The notes: generated by a model from the letters alone, not told the origin. 64,000 nt of DNA from Aquila chrysaetos chrysaetos (GCF_900496995.4 NC_044029.1:1426001-1490000), one strand, 5' to 3'; counted from the stretch's first letter, positions 11,401 to 24,974 are shown. A program made the numbers and translations.

Positions 11401-14400
11401 GCATGAAACACTAGCAACAGTTCTAGGACTCAGAAGAATGCATATAATTTAAGGCTCCTCTCTAGTAACAGAACTAGAGGAAAAGTACTATAGGAAGCAC
11501 TTAAACTGTCATGGTATTTAAACAATCCCCGAGCTCCTTGTGCACACACCAACCCCCAAGTCAATAAGGCACCAGTATAAAACTGGCCATGGAGCCCTTT
11601 TCACACCTGCGCAAGTAGAATGCCAACACCACACCCCTGCTCTCCCCTCTCTGCTTCTGGCTCAGGGTGTGAGTAAAGCTTCACAGCTCCCTGTTGCAGG
11701 GTTCCCATGGGCTGTTGTACCTGGTTGCCTCTGCCTGCCTTTACAAGTGGCTGCCTGCTCTGCCTGAAGACAGGCACTTCTCTTAAAGGGGCTACTTCTA
11801 TCCTGCAGCTGTACCCACACTGTAGCCTGGGAACCTCCCTCTCAGGGCAACCAGTGGTGGTTCACCTACTGCAAGGTGGAATTCCTTGCTCAATACACAG
11901 AGCACAATCCCCACTCTAGTTTTTCTTAGACCCTACAGGCTTCAGGTCCCCATGTGCCACTGAAGTAGAAACTAACTTTTGCCCTGATCTTATCCACAAT
12001 GCATCTGTCTAGAATTTAATGTGCAACACATAGCAACACAGCCCCAAATCATCTGCTGTGACTCTCAAGCCTCCACACGCAGACTACTCACCAGCCGATC
12101 ACGCTTGGTCGCCCATTCCAGAGACAGCAACGGAGATTTGGAAATGGATGAAGCTGTAGTTTGCATTATGGGGTTAAAAGACCAGACTTTGATGACCCCG
12201 TCCACATCCAAGCTGGCCACCCTCCGTCCAGAACAATCAACCCTATGTGCAGAAGGAAACTGATTGGATATTTTTCTCCCTAAAGTTCTCAGATGCCAGT
12301 AGATACCTCAGTAATCCTTCCCGTCCTGGCCACACACCAATTCCTTCTGCAGGAATCAGAACTTCCTTGCACCACTTCCTGTTCAGTCCACAATAACTGG
12401 CACAGTGAAGCACACCAAGCTCCACATGCAAAGCATAGTGCCCTTAAGCAATATCATCCTGCTTTCCCAGAGACTTTCTTCCTGGCTGGCTTCTCCCAAT
12501 CACAAAAATCTCCACCGATTCTCACTGCATAAACTACAGGCTATTTTCAGTTTCAGTCACACCAACTCAACTGCCCTACAACCGAGAGTACATGCACAAT
12601 GTGCTGGACAGAACAGAGGCTGGGAGAAAGACGCCAGACACTGCTGGTCCTCTACAGCAGCTTGTACGAGAAAGCTGTCTTCTACCAGTCCACTACCTGC
12701 AGTACATGATGGATGAATGGTGCTCCCCATACTCCTCCTGGCTCAGGACAATGAAAGGCTGCTCCTGCCGGACCCCCACGGCCTCTGCACTGCTGACAGG
12801 CATTTTGGTTGAAGTCTCTGTTTGCTCAGCACGCAGCTCTGAGCACAGCTCTGTCTCAGCTGTGCTAATATCTGTTTTCTTCTCAGCACTTTGGCCCTGA
12901 AGGAAGAAATCCTATGTGAAATACAAGGAAGCACAGGCTCCAGATCAAGCTCTTCAGCCACCCCAGCCGGCTGGGAGAAAAAAACCAAGAAGCTGCACTG
13001 AAAGAGAAGCATTGTCAGTTCAACACCCCTCCTACCAGGGACCTTTCTGAGAACAAGGATAGTGTGTTGCACAATTGCACCATTTAATATGGCCTCCTTG
13101 GTTGTAGAGTCCCTTATATCCCCCTTCCATGTGCCCAGCCATACACTTTCCTGTATTAATTAAAGGAACCACAACATCTGTTTGGCATACCTCCGCTGAT
13201 ATCAGAGGCCCATTTTGATGCCATTAGAGCACAGTGTCACAAGCAAATCAACATATTTCAAGGAATTCTTGCATTCAGCAATGTAAGTTAAGTCTGTGTA
13301 ATATGCAGTTCAGTAAACCTGGACAAAATCTCTTGTTGGATGGTGAGCCCCAGTGGATGGATTATCTTTGTCTGCCAGAGATTTAGTCTGTGCGCAATGG
13401 GGCAACCACGGCAGCCAACTGACTGATGACAATGGTAAAGTCGACATGAGCCCAAAAGCTTAAAACCCCATTTTACAAGGCAGACAGAACAAATGGAGTT
13501 CTAGGAGGTCAAGGTATCTGAATGAGACAAGATCTGCACTGCAGCATGCAGAAGTGTTTGAAAGCAGCTTAGTCTTCCCTTGCCACCAGAAACTGAACAA
13601 GAAGCAGATACAGCACATAAGCCAGTAAAACATCTGCAAGCATTCCCTTGCTAAACCATCCTCTGAAGATGAAATGCCCCACAATGGTATTGGTATTGAT
13701 GGTTTTGAATCCCTGTTCCCTAACACACCCTTGCCTTATTTACAGTAGCTTCACATCTTAAGCAATGGGTCAAGCACTGCATAATCAAATAATCTGAAAT
13801 CACAAAGCTGGAAAAGATTGGGAAATAAATCCAAGAATGCCTCTCTCTCTGTTAGCTAGTGTGGGGAGATAACAACCAATGAATGACACTCGTGTGAAAG
13901 AAACAGTGCTGCCTTTCAGTTTCCTTTTTGCTCACATGCATTGAGAAAAAAAAAGTTCTCTCATAGCCTTGAATGCTCAGTCATGGAATAACATCTCCTC
14001 CCTAAAGCAGCGCTCCCCAACACAGAACAGCCACAAATACAGGCCAATAAGCAACAGTCCCTCAGCACTGTCTCTCCCCCGAGGCAGAGTGTCTCATACA
14101 GCCAAAATAAACACGGCTGAGATGCTGCCATCATTCTTTTTGCGCTCGGTATCCTTTGACCACATGGCTGCTGAAAGCCAGACAACAGACAGGTGAACAG
14201 GTGAACCTTCAGCAGTTAAAATCCAGAATACAGTTTTATCATTTCATTAGACTAGAAAGCAGGGCACGCCCCCAGGCAAAACTGCAACATACAGTGTAAA
14301 AATCTCCAAAAAGCAAAGATTGCTACAAAGGGTATTTCCACTCCTACCCAGGAAAACTTTCTATCAATTTTTATCTGTCCCACACAGAGCCTGTACAAAC

Positions 14401-17400
14401 CAGCATAAGAACCCACAGGAGAGAACTCACTTGGGCAGGATGGGTGAGCGAAGCCCATTGCCACTAAGGAATGGGGTTTATAACAAGGTACTTTGAATAT
14501 AACCATTAAGGTGGAGGAAACATATCCTCCCCAAGACCAGGCTGTTGAAAAGATCATGACAAAAGACAACTCTTCTTCCATTTGAAATGTCAATACTGAT
14601 TCCCTTCCAGGGACACAGAAATAAACCGAGTGTGGAAGGAGTTGATTAACCACAGAGATTAACCTTTGATACAGTTAGAGATGAGTAGCAATTCAGAAGC
14701 TTAACAGGAACACTTGCACTTGTTTTACCACCTAGCACAACAAACTACAGAAACACCAGCCCTCCACTTCGCAGCCTTGCAGTGTTGCCTGGTACCTGAA
14801 AGGTCCCTTTCGACAGCAGTTCCTTCCTTTCCTTCCCATGCTCTTGCAAGCGCTTCTGCCGCTGCTGCAGGGAACTTGACTCGCCTGCTACTAACCCACT
14901 CAAGTGGCTCTTCCCGTCCTTACAGCTCACTGTTCCTTCTTTTCCTTTGGCACTCTGGAAGGCAGAGGAATTATTTGGCAAAGTTACGCTTGTGCTAGGC
15001 TGCAGAACAAGGAGCAAAAGAGGAGGCAAAGAAACCAAGCACCTGCAAAGGGCTTCGCAAGCCCCCAGACAACAGCAGCTGCTCTTGTGCTGCATTCACA
15101 CCCAGCATACACTTGCAAGGAAGGAAAGGACATCTTTTTTACAGGTGGAAGCAAAAGCTTGGAGCAGTGCTGTGCTGCAAGTTAACTCCTTGGATACTGA
15201 GCACCTTTCAACTAACACAGTTGAGAATTACCTGGTGATTTGTTGGTTCTTTCTTCCCTAGCAGCATACTGCCAGTCTGCGTTGGAGATGCCCCACTTGG
15301 ATGGGGTGGTCTGGAAGGGCCCTTTTTACTTTGAGAAAGAAAAGAGGACAGAAAGCCTCCCCGGGACTGAAGAGAATGTGTAGTACTCCTCTGGCTGCAG
15401 GTCATATCACTAATTAAAAAAAACCAAAAAACAAAAACCACCACCAAACAGAACATGAAAGTATAGCCAGACAACCTGATCAAAGACCGCCCAACAAGCG
15501 AAGTGCTGGCTGTTTGAACCACTGGAGGACACATGTTCCTTTCCAAGCCGATGGACCACTGTACATTAAAAAAAAAAGTTTTAAAACATCCTGTTAGTGC
15601 CTGGGGCAGATCATTATAATGACTGTAACCAAAGGTCACTTCTCAGTGATGCCACTGAGACAGTGGGCTCAACTGTTGCTGAATCCCCTGTAGGGCCACC
15701 TCCAACTCCTTCCACTCCATCTGGTTAGTTTAGAAAGACCCTAAGGGAAAGGCAGGGGAATCCAGATTTCCAAAGAACCTATTCAGCTGGGATTCCCAAT
15801 TCAAGGCATAAAGCAGATCCACTTCGAGAGGCATTCAGTATCCAGAGTTTCACTGAACACCCTTAGTTACTCAGCAAGTCACGTTCAGCAATTTTAAAGC
15901 GCAGGCCCTCAATTTCTCAAAAACCAGATCCAAAGAAAATAAGAAAGTTTAGGTCCATTTCTATGATTACACACACCTCCCTTCTCACCCCACAATGTCA
16001 AGAGCAGCAGCTGCTTCCCAGAACATAACTGTCTGACCTCACTCTGCTACAGCTTCCTCAGAGCACAGCAGCACCCAGGGGAAGGGGAATACAATCATCT
16101 GCACTGTGCCTATCCTCTCTTATAGGAAGGAACTGTTCTACTAAAGTTGGGCTTTGGGTTGAGCAGAGACATGGAAAAAGCAACCATAACTGGCCCCCAG
16201 ACTAAGAGACAAGTTGCACACACAAGAAATGCCACTTCTAAGGCAAGTTCTTCTAATACAAATGGACAAAAATTACTATGGGAACAAATTATCCCATCCC
16301 TCATGTCACTCTCCCCCATGTGTGCAGATGAACATCAGGGCTTTCCACACAGAGTAGTTAAAGAAAAACAAACCAAAACAAACAAACAAAAAAAACCCTC
16401 AAATTAAACTCTGTAGCCTGTCCCATGCAGAGATTGCAGAGCAGTTCTCAAGATAGCTCACCAGACACTGAAGTCTATTTAATCAGACAACTTTTAGACT
16501 AAAACAAAGACTCTGTGTGTGGTCTCTGCTACAACTTCTATTTGTCATTGTCAGCAGGATAATTGGATCAATCCCCCTCCTGTCTGAATAGACATGAAAA
16601 AAGCACATGAGAAAGTCAAAGGCCCAGCAGTGTTATTAATACCCTGTGGCTAAGCTACTTTTGCTTTCAGATCCTTTTAGAGCAAGAAAAAAGACCCAAA
16701 ACCTCAATAACACAATAAATTCAAGCACACAGACTTGCTTTGCATGACTGTGTACTGGGGGAAAAATAAGAGTTTAAATAACAATTAAACAAACTGTATC
16801 ACTGTGTATGCTGCCTAATTTCCACAGATAAGAATACAATAGATGTAGCCATAAAACACACTAACTGCAGCAATTTTATGGGGAATTCTGTGCGTAACTG
16901 AGCCTTGCAGAAGAGAAACTCCTTTTCCCTTGACTTCGCAAGAGCAAGAAAGCATCTCTGCGTAACAATGACCCCTTTGGGTCATACAGTAACAGTGTCT
17001 ACAAAACAACACAGGGCATTCACCTACTGCACCGCAGGCACTAAAGTAAATAGGAGTCAAGAGACAACCCACTTCAGTTGAGCAATATTGCAAGGTATTG
17101 TACTGCTACCAGTGCCCTGGCTGCCCAGAATACCTTGCTGCAATGCTGAGAGCAGAGCAGAATCACCTCCATGTGTGCTTGGGCTCTCACTGATTGGCAA
17201 AAATCTCTCTCCCAAATAGCAGGGGAGATGCCTGTCATGAATTCTGCCATTAAACCCACTTCGGTCACCAGAATTTCTGCCGGGATGTCTTTCTGCATTG
17301 ATTCCCAGGGCAGGGAATAAGGAAATGACCCTCCAGCAGCCTCCCTGACCCAATAAAAGCAGCAGAGCCTGTCCCCAGCTCCTCCCCTGCAGGCACTCAC

Positions 17401-20400
17401 AGCTCAGAGTCCCCTAGTCGATCCATGTTGGCCACGTATGCAGGCAACTTGTGATGCACAACTGCTTGTTCCACCTCCAGTTCCTCTTTCTTCAAGCGGG
17501 AGGATTCAGCCTGCAAAGCAAACAGCTACAACAAGAGAAGACAGCCAAGTAAACAGAGTGTCACAGAGATTCACCTCCTTCCCACTTGCTGTAGTTGTTT
17601 ACTCCTTTTATTTCAACAGCCCTAGAAGGGTGGGGAGGGAAGAAAGTTGCTCTGACTGGCTGAGCATCACATTAGTCCAAGCAGTCAAAACAATCAGTAC
17701 TTTACACACATGAAACTGGAGCCTACTTAAAACCCTTCACACCTCTCCTTGGGCTGTTGCTGTAGGAACATTAATGGTGCTGGGAAACTAGAGCCATCCA
17801 GGGCAGAGCTGATCAGGCACTCCATGCAGGCAGTTCAAGGCCAGGGCAATGCACGTGACTGGCAGTAGTGATGTACGGGCACTAAGCCTAGAAGGTAATC
17901 TTCTTCCCACAGCCAAGGGTTTGGTGAGCTGTCAGGGTGCACTGAGGCCAACGCCATCAGGTCACCCTGAAATCCAGTTCCACACCCTGCCCAGCTCCCT
18001 CCCAAGCATGACAGGGAGATTTATCTCCACATCAGGGAGAAAGACATTTTTCTTTTTCCCCCTTAGCAGAGAGGAACCTCAGGATGCAGCTTTCTGCGAT
18101 GGATGTGGTTTATGCCTGTGACTCCTCTGCACATGAAGAGTTCCTCAGGCTTTTCTGCTTCTGTACATTTGTATTTCAGATATAATTCTTCTTTTTCCTT
18201 TTACCATAGTATTTAAGGAAAGAAATTACAAGAAGAAAAAGGAGCTTTAGAAATCCAGCTTGCTGTTCATGTATACGCATTGTTTCAACAGTGAAATCAG
18301 AATCACTACTTAATTTCAACTAGCATCAAATTCAATGTTTATTCACATCATTTTTTATTTAAACCTGTATTCTATAGGTGGCTGCTTCCTTTTCTGACCT
18401 GAGCAGTTCTCCAAAAAGGAAAGTCTATAGTTTTACCTCTGCCTATTTGCCAGAGAACACTTATCCAGTCTGTAAGTAATATCAATCAACATACCACAAA
18501 CAAAAAACAGCTTTAATTTGACTAAAAGTACAGAACACAAAATTGAAGGAAATAAAAAAGCTCTACTTCAAAACATACCTTATCCTGCTGTCCCTATTCA
18601 CTGACCATTTTTGCAGAACCCTCTTGTCAAAGTTTGCCTGATCCAGTGACTCCATACAGTACACAGTGACAAACCTCGCTTTTCTTTTGCAAAAAAGCCT
18701 CCTTTTTGAAATCAATTATTCTATTTTACTTCAACATTTTTAGGACAAACGAACAGTGTTGATCAGCTACCAAAACAGCTGAAACAGGAAGCACAACATA
18801 CAACATAATGTTTTGTAATACAAGAGGCAAAGCACAAAACTCACTTTACTGAAGTATTCATACAGAACGAGCTTTTACTTGATATGTTTGAGGAAGTGAA
18901 ACTAAAGTCCTGCTTACATGAATAAGGCTTCCCACTTGTATGTGATCATCCACATGTGATCTGTAGTTTAGAAAGTTCTTAAACTGTAGATTTCCAAAAT
19001 CTCTCCTAACAGCAAATTATACTGGGAAAGGACTGACCTGTATTACATACTCTTACACCCTCTCTCTAAGCATCTGCTGACGATACCATCAAAAACAAGA
19101 CATGGAGCTGGGCGACATTTTGTCTGAACCGGTCAGCCCTTCTTATGGTTTACTGTAAGGTCTAGAATTGGGAAACAGACATTCACAACATTTCCATTAG
19201 TTGATCTAAATTGCTTTAAGTGCACTTCAACCATGGTGAAGCAGCCATTTCAGAAGTAATAGTTTCTGCCTCTTTGCCAGAAGTTATTGCCCGTTTCTGT
19301 TGCTCCATCAGCTAAAACCTGGAAGTGACTGAATACTATTCAGAAGTTTCCATGCAAAGTCAGCCATATGTGCCCTTAACCCACCACTAGTTTCAGCTTG
19401 TCTTGACTTTGCAGTGTAGCAGGAAAGCGGTTTGCACAGTATGCAGCCACCTGTCAGATAGTACAGGGAGAGAGACAGTCACCTCCAGCAGAGGGACAGT
19501 TAATACCCTAAACAGACATTTCACGATATGATCACAACCCTAAGTTTGCTGGAGACAGTTGAAAAGATAAACCAAAATAACAAAGGACTTACAGAAGAAT
19601 CTGCCTTGGAATAATTGCACTGAACTGTACAGCTACAACCTTCTTGAATGGATGGAACGAATTTTACAAAACTCACAGCCTCACAGTCAGCAACTAAAGA
19701 GTGACTTCAGTTCTGACCTTATGCCGCAACAATTCGTTTTCTTCTTGTATGAGACTGCTCCTGAGACATTCAGCTTCAAAGTTCAAAATGACTGGAACTG
19801 GTGAGGAACGTTAAAGAAAACCAAGGCAAGAACTTGTGTGCACCTGGCTTAATTCTAAAAGCCCATACTCCATACCGGCCATTGGACTGTAAGACAGCAA
19901 AGCAAGAAATATGTGCAAAGCCAGAAGACTAGTAACAGCTTAGTTACCCAAGCCAACTTTGTACTTTACTGTTGCACAAACTATTTCATATAGGCTTTGC
20001 AAGGATTTTTAGATTCTTCCTTTTACATGTCAGAAGTGGAGGACAAGACAGGTTACATTACTGCATTAGCGTACACTGAAGAAACAGTTCAAGATGAGCT
20101 GTATTCCAGCTACAGTGTAAATCTGCCCATCAGCAAACACACAAGGTCAGAACTCCGTAGTGTGGGACAAAAGCTGTTATTTCTGCTAACATTGAATTAC
20201 CCTATTACAGTGAGCTGTCACTAGACAATGTTGTAAACATATGTACCCAGAGAAGGGTCTAACAAGAGATGCTAGTTCAGTTATGGACTATGACCCAAGG
20301 TTGCATGCCTGTTTTGTACTAGGCCAAGCAAAAAGGAAAAGCGTTTCAGAACAAGATATGGACAAGATTTCTAGTCACTAGCATAGGGATGAGCTCAGCA

Positions 20401-23400
20401 TTAGCAACAACCACAATTGCTTGTGCCCAGGGAATATAACATATCATCAGATAATTGAACAATAACTATTCCAACATCCTCTGGTAAACACCAACTTCCT
20501 ACAAAGTCTTGGCTCTAAACAATCACCTGAAAGCAGCAATACTGCTGTAATTCTGTAATGCTATATCTTGGCACCACTGTTAATAGTAAGCATAACACCA
20601 GGGCAAGGGAGATTTAACTATTAGTTGCAAAAAAGGATATGCATGCACTGAAACAACACACTCAGGAAGTTGTGCAGAGACACAATAAATGTATCTGCCC
20701 ACTGGCGTGAGAAATAGGTGGCGAAGGTGGGGTTGGAGTCTGGGGCAGGGAGGAAGGGCAGGACAAACCAATCCTTCCACTCCGCCTGGTTCTGGAGCTC
20801 AGAGGCCTGCTTGAGGAAAAACTCCTGCGCCTTGTCATTGCGGCCGGTCTGAAACACAGCAAGAAGAACAGGGCTCATGCTTCCATTAATGCCACCACAT
20901 GGGTTCTAGGAATATTTGCTCTGTGTTATGAACACACTAACAACTACTTTTGCCACCCAACAGAGCAAGCGGTTAGAGTTAACAGATTTGTCGGGCAACA
21001 AAAGACTCTCAAATACGCTAAGAGATGCTCACAAATGCACTTGATCTGACCTTCTTTCTACTCACCAGTCTTGTTGAAAAGGCTCAGACAAATCAAACTA
21101 ATCACTTACACTGATTTTCAGCTAAACCAGTGCAGTTTGTGCACTGACACAAGACATGAACATTCATATATAGGACCAAAGTGTACTTCAAATTACCCAA
21201 GTCTACAGCAGATGTAGGCTGAAAGGGTTTCCATCTGATACATTATTCAGAGGACAGACATGCCTCAGGGTAAGCACAGGGCAAAACAAAACATGAAAAA
21301 ACACACTTCCAGAAACGTGCATTAGATTTCGACTTCTCCACCAACACCTGTCATTAAAGATTTTCAGTCAGGAAATGGAATCAAGGAGGAGACATGCTTC
21401 TAAGTCGTAAGAAATGAAACATGAATTCCTGACAGGTATTTGTCTATTCTGTTTGCCAAAGCCCACCCTGTGTAATATATTCCATTGACTTTCCTAGGGT
21501 TTCAACGAGATAATCTCTGCTCCATTTTAAGGTCATTATTTTCTGTTCTATTCAAAGCAAACAAAAAACATTCACTCATTTTCTCTCCCACATTACCTTG
21601 TATAGATTTGAAGCCCACTTCTCCCTTCTCCTATAAGCTAAAACTCAACTCCACCAACTTCAAGTCACTTTTTTTCCTTCTGCGCCCTCCAACTCCCTTG
21701 ATGCTTTAAGAACTGGGGTGCCAGGAAGGATTGGCTGAGTGGAAAGAATACAGACAATCCTGCCCGTTGATCCCCAGTGCTGCAGTAAGGCCCTTCCCAG
21801 CACTGTTGCTGCCTGCTCAATTGTTCCTTATTCTGCATCGGAGCAGCTGACTACTCCTACCTACACACAGGTGCTTGGGGCTTTTTTCTGCCTGTTTCTT
21901 CCACCTATGAAGATTGCTTTGAGCATTGTTCTTCTCCTCCTCTGTTCCCATGGCAATGCCCCACGAAGAGGTGTTTACAAACCTTGTGAGCTCTCCCAGT
22001 ATCCAAGTTATTAACAGAGGCTGAGCAGGACTGAGCTAGCAGTACAGCCATCCTGTCTGAGGGGGACGTGCCTTCATGTCTGAGTGCGAGTATCTTGCTC
22101 CCAGCTAACCGTATTTCCCTCTCACCCGAGCTTCTCTATCCTGTTTACAAGCTTGTCATGTGAGTCTGCATCAAACTCCTTGCTACACTCCTGATACATG
22201 ACACATGAACTGCTTGTCTCTTACACGCCAGACCTGTCAGAGGCTCACAAGAGTATTTTATTGCTCTGGTTTCAGAGACCAGGATCTTTTTAAAACAGAA
22301 GCCTAAAAATCAAACACTACCTGAACAGCATGGACGAGGTAGTATCGGAATAAGCTGGTTTTCAGCTTGTTCACTGTTGGCCGGTACACATCTTCCAAAC
22401 GGCTGAAAAGGCGTCGGTCGAGATAACTCCAGTAATCCCGAAGGGCTGCCAGATCATAGCTCTGAACAAACTGCTGCAGCTGGTCCACTATCTTATCTAC
22501 CTAAAGAGGGCAAAATGGGGAAGACTGCAGTCACATGAGGGCTCTTCCGGCACAAGAGACTTTCTGTAACTTAATGCTGAGAAGCTTTAACTGCACAAAT
22601 AATATTACAATCCAGCACTTATGCATTAGCTATTTTCCTAATCCTGCAAACAGTCTGCATTTTGTATTAGCATTCTTCCACTCTGCAGCACCCTTCAAAT
22701 AAAAAAAGAAACAAACATGAAAGAACATAGCCAAACAGATGTTGACAAAAAGATTACGTTTTGTTAAACACAGTTGGGGTTTTTTGCAAGTAAGCAAAAC
22801 TTTCCACTTCTTTTAAAAGCCAGCTGATAATGAAGAAACAGGAATAATGTGATTAAACGTTGAAAACTCAAGTGCAGCACCTGGAAAATAGTATTATTTT
22901 TAGGCTAAAAGGAGAAAAACCTGTATTTAGCCAACAGAAAGAAGAAGAAAGATCCATTGTCCTGCAATCTTTGAAGTACCTTTATCTTTAATAATATCAT
23001 CTACTAACAAGGCAGGCATAAAAGTTTGCAACAGAAATTTTTTTTGTCATTATGTCTCTCTGAAAATCATTTCTGCAATATGAATAAGGCAGAATGGTGG
23101 TGTGGGAATATATTTTTCATCCAGTGATTTCTGATGGCCGAGACAGGCACGAGGAAAAAAAAGAAGAAAAAAAATCTGCACCCTATACAAAATTCAACTA
23201 CCAAAATTGTTTAATATGTGGTTTGCTCCCCCGTCATCAGTTAATATCTTAGGACATCATCCAGCCTCTACCTCTGCGGCTTCCTACAGATAAAGGAAAC
23301 TGAAGTCTGTGACCCCAGCAGTCCCTTCTTGGACAATATAATTCCAATTAAATCAAGCATTTGCTGACCCCTAAGCATTAGCAAAGTGCTGGTGTTTGAA

Positions 23401-24297
23401 AAATAAAAGCAACATGCTTTTCGAATGATAAAGGCAGTGGTTGTACTGCCGGCTGAAGAAAAATTGTTCAAAACACTACATTCACTGCCCAGAACTGCTG
23501 CTACAGGAACACGGAGCTCGCAGACAGGACTGGAACCGTATTTTCGAGGCTGGCAAACTCTCCGCCGACTTCCACGCATCTCGCAAGCGAGCTGGTGCTT
23601 AAGACATCCCAAGGAGGGAGCGGAGCTGTAAAGCCGCTGGATACAAATGTCACGCCCGAGAGAAGATCCGGGCAAAGACCCGCCGCTGCCCGCTCCTACG
23701 CGCGTCTCCTCCGTTCACCCTCCCCACGGACCGAAGAATCCTCTGGTGATTCCCAGCTCGGACGTGGGGTCCGCGGACGGGCCGAGCAGACCGCCGCCCG
23801 GTGGGCGAGCCAGCGGGCAACTGCGGCCCCCGGCTGGGAAGCCAGGCGAGGGGATGGAGGCCTTGTCCCCCCGGCGTCTTCTCTCCCCGTTCCCCGCCGG
23901 GAGGCTGCGCGGACAGAACGGCGGCAGGGCCGGGCGGCGGCCCCCGCCACCGCCGCGCAGGGGGGTCCCGCCGGCGGCGCGGCGCGGCCGGGCCCCGCCG
24001 CCCAACCCAGCTGGCCGCCGCCGCCCGGTCCCGCTTCCCCTCACCGCAGCCCCCGGAGCTGAGGCGCGGAGGGCCGCCCGCGGCCTGCCCGGGGACCTAC
24101 GTCCCGCCCGCGGGGGTACCCGCGCCCCGCCGGGAAAAGGGTGGGGGGACACGGGACAGGCGTCCGCCGCTCACCCGGAAACCCTTCTCCCGGTCCGCCT
24201 TGATCTCCGCGTCCAGCTGCTTCAGGGCGGCGGTGAAGCCGCGGAAGAGCAGATACTCCCGCACCAGCTCGTCCGTCCGCTCCGCCGCCGCCGCCAT
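5406..24297 (-). CDS. WDR91: WDR91, endosomal WD40-repeat protein (complete, 15 coding exons)
   Basis: WDR91 is a RAB7 effector that acts with WDR81 on endosomes to restrain Beclin-1/VPS34 PI3-kinase activity during early-to-late endosome conversion (family knowledge). Exons, 5' to 3': 24297-24175, 22500-22321, 20848-20641, 19800-19718, 17525-17401, 15409-15232, 14954-14796, 12896-12697, 12242-12092, 10616-10522, 10193-10025, 9232-9124, 7587-7475, 6712-6515, 5570-5406. All phases agree, giving 751 codons (human is about 747). The N-terminus begins [18 protein letters not shown]. Residues 1-170 are the helical N-terminal region. Residues 172-215 look like a coiled coil ([11 protein letters not shown]). 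Residues 240-400 are Ser/Lys-rich linker. Residues about 405-751 form the WD40 propeller, with blades such as [11 protein letters not shown] and [10 protein letters not shown]. The start is the first ATG of exon 1 in the CpG island and matches the mammalian N-terminus. Intron 3 is AT-AC. The donor of exon 12 abuts a CR1 LINE. The stop follows TTLLAQKS. Confidence 0.96.
8434..9122 (-). mobile_element. CR1 LINE, 5'-truncated, in WDR91 intron 12
   Basis: The plus strand starts with tcatagaatcatagaatc, the reverse complement of the ATTCTATG octamer tail that ends avian CR1 elements. The element therefore lies in the same orientation as WDR91. Minus-strand frames show degraded CR1 ORF2 C-terminal sequence, for example [35 protein letters not shown] and [17 protein letters not shown]. 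Frameshifts and stops break the frame, so it is a dead copy. Similarity to the CR1 consensus as I know it continues up to tacggcagaaaaggacctg, within a few bases of the exon 12 boundary. Exact ends need a repeat search. Confidence 0.93.
19801..20640 (-). other. WDR91: U12-type AT-AC intron (WDR91 intron 3)
   Basis: On the minus strand the intron starts ATATCCTTTT right after ...CAGTGCATGC and ends ...TTTCTTTAACGTTCCTCAC just before CAGTTCCAGTC. These are the U12 (minor spliceosome) donor ATATCCTTT, a branch-site-like TTCTTTAAC about 11 nt from the 3' end, and a terminal AC. No GT-AG pair here rebuilds the protein, whereas AT-AC joins FQCM to PVPVILNF exactly as in mammalian WDR91. Confidence 0.92.
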
Positions 24298-24374
24298 GGG
24301 GGAGCCGCCGGCTCACGCCCGCCCACGGGCGGGGAGCCCGGCCCCGAACGGAACGGCCCAGCACAGCGCCAGGA

Positions 24375-24440
24375 GGACTACAGCTCCCGGCGTGCCTTGC
24401 CGCGCCCGCCCAGCGCAAGGCACGCCGGGGCTTGTAGTCC
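24375..24440. promoter_or_regulatory. Inverted pair of ZNF143/Staf-type ACTACA motifs
   Basis: The left arm 24375-24400 contains actacagctcccggcgtgcc. The right arm 24415-24440 is its near-perfect reverse complement, and the spacer is 14 nt (24401-24414). Each arm fits the known ZNF143 site ACTACAnnTCCCnnnnTGC. It lies 80-145 bp upstream of the WDR91 start codon. Confidence 0.75.
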
Positions 24441-24555
24441 CCGCCGTTGCACATGCGCACGGCCCGCCCGCCTTTTCCCGCCTCTTCCTTGCGCCCCCCC
24501 CCTCACACACACAGACACACACTACGCCTACAGCCCGCGTTTTTCCCGCTTCCTT

Positions 24556-24606
24556 ATTGGCCGCTGCCGGGCGCCGGCTGCGTGCCGATTGGCCCTCCGC
24601 CACGTG
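24556..24606. promoter_or_regulatory. Two inverted CCAAT boxes and a CACGTG E-box
   Basis: ATTGG occurs at 24556-24560 and 24588-24592, spaced 32 bp apart (about three helical turns), followed by CACGTG at 24601-24606. Paired CCAAT boxes are typical NF-Y sites in bidirectional CpG-island promoters. They read as CCAAT on the WDR91 strand. Confidence 0.55.
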
Positions 24607-24682
24607 CGGCTCGTGTTGCTGGGCGCGGGCGGGCAGAGGCGCGGAGGCGGCCATGGGAAGGGGGCCGGGCCGGGCATGGTGG

Positions 24683-24702
24683 GGTCGGTCGGTCGGTCGG
24701 TC
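24683..24702. repeat. (GGTC)5 tandem repeat
   Basis: Five GGTC units lie in the STRA8-side half of the CpG island. They are not spaced as retinoic-acid receptor half-sites. Confidence 0.8.
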
Positions 24703-24974
24703 GATCCCCCGGAGGCGTCTGGCGTGGGGCCCTCACGGGTTTCCCCGGGAAGAAACAGCAGGGGCAGGCGTTCTTACCTCTAGGCCGTACTTGCGGTCGG
24801 TAACAGGGCAGGGGGCATCGGTCCGGTTGCCAGGAAAGGGCTTCCCCAGGCGGGCGCCTGGGGCTCTGTCAGGCCGGCGGGGTGGCTGCAGCGGGCCCGG
24901 CTGGGCGTGGATCTGGCCCTGTCACGCGTGTAGATGTCTGGTTATCGTTGCCTGCTCTGGTGTCACAGTTAATT

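Larger units (their letters stand above)
23600..24960. promoter_or_regulatory. CpG-island bidirectional promoter of WDR91 and STRA8
   Basis: A dense CpG island covers WDR91 exon 1 and its upstream side. STRA8 coding starts about 1.1 kb away in the opposite direction. Visible elements include the inverted ACTACA motifs at 24375-24440, two ATTGG (inverted CCAAT) boxes at 24556-24560 and 24588-24592, and a CACGTG E-box at 24601-24606. Transcription start sites cannot be placed from sequence alone. Confidence 0.75.
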
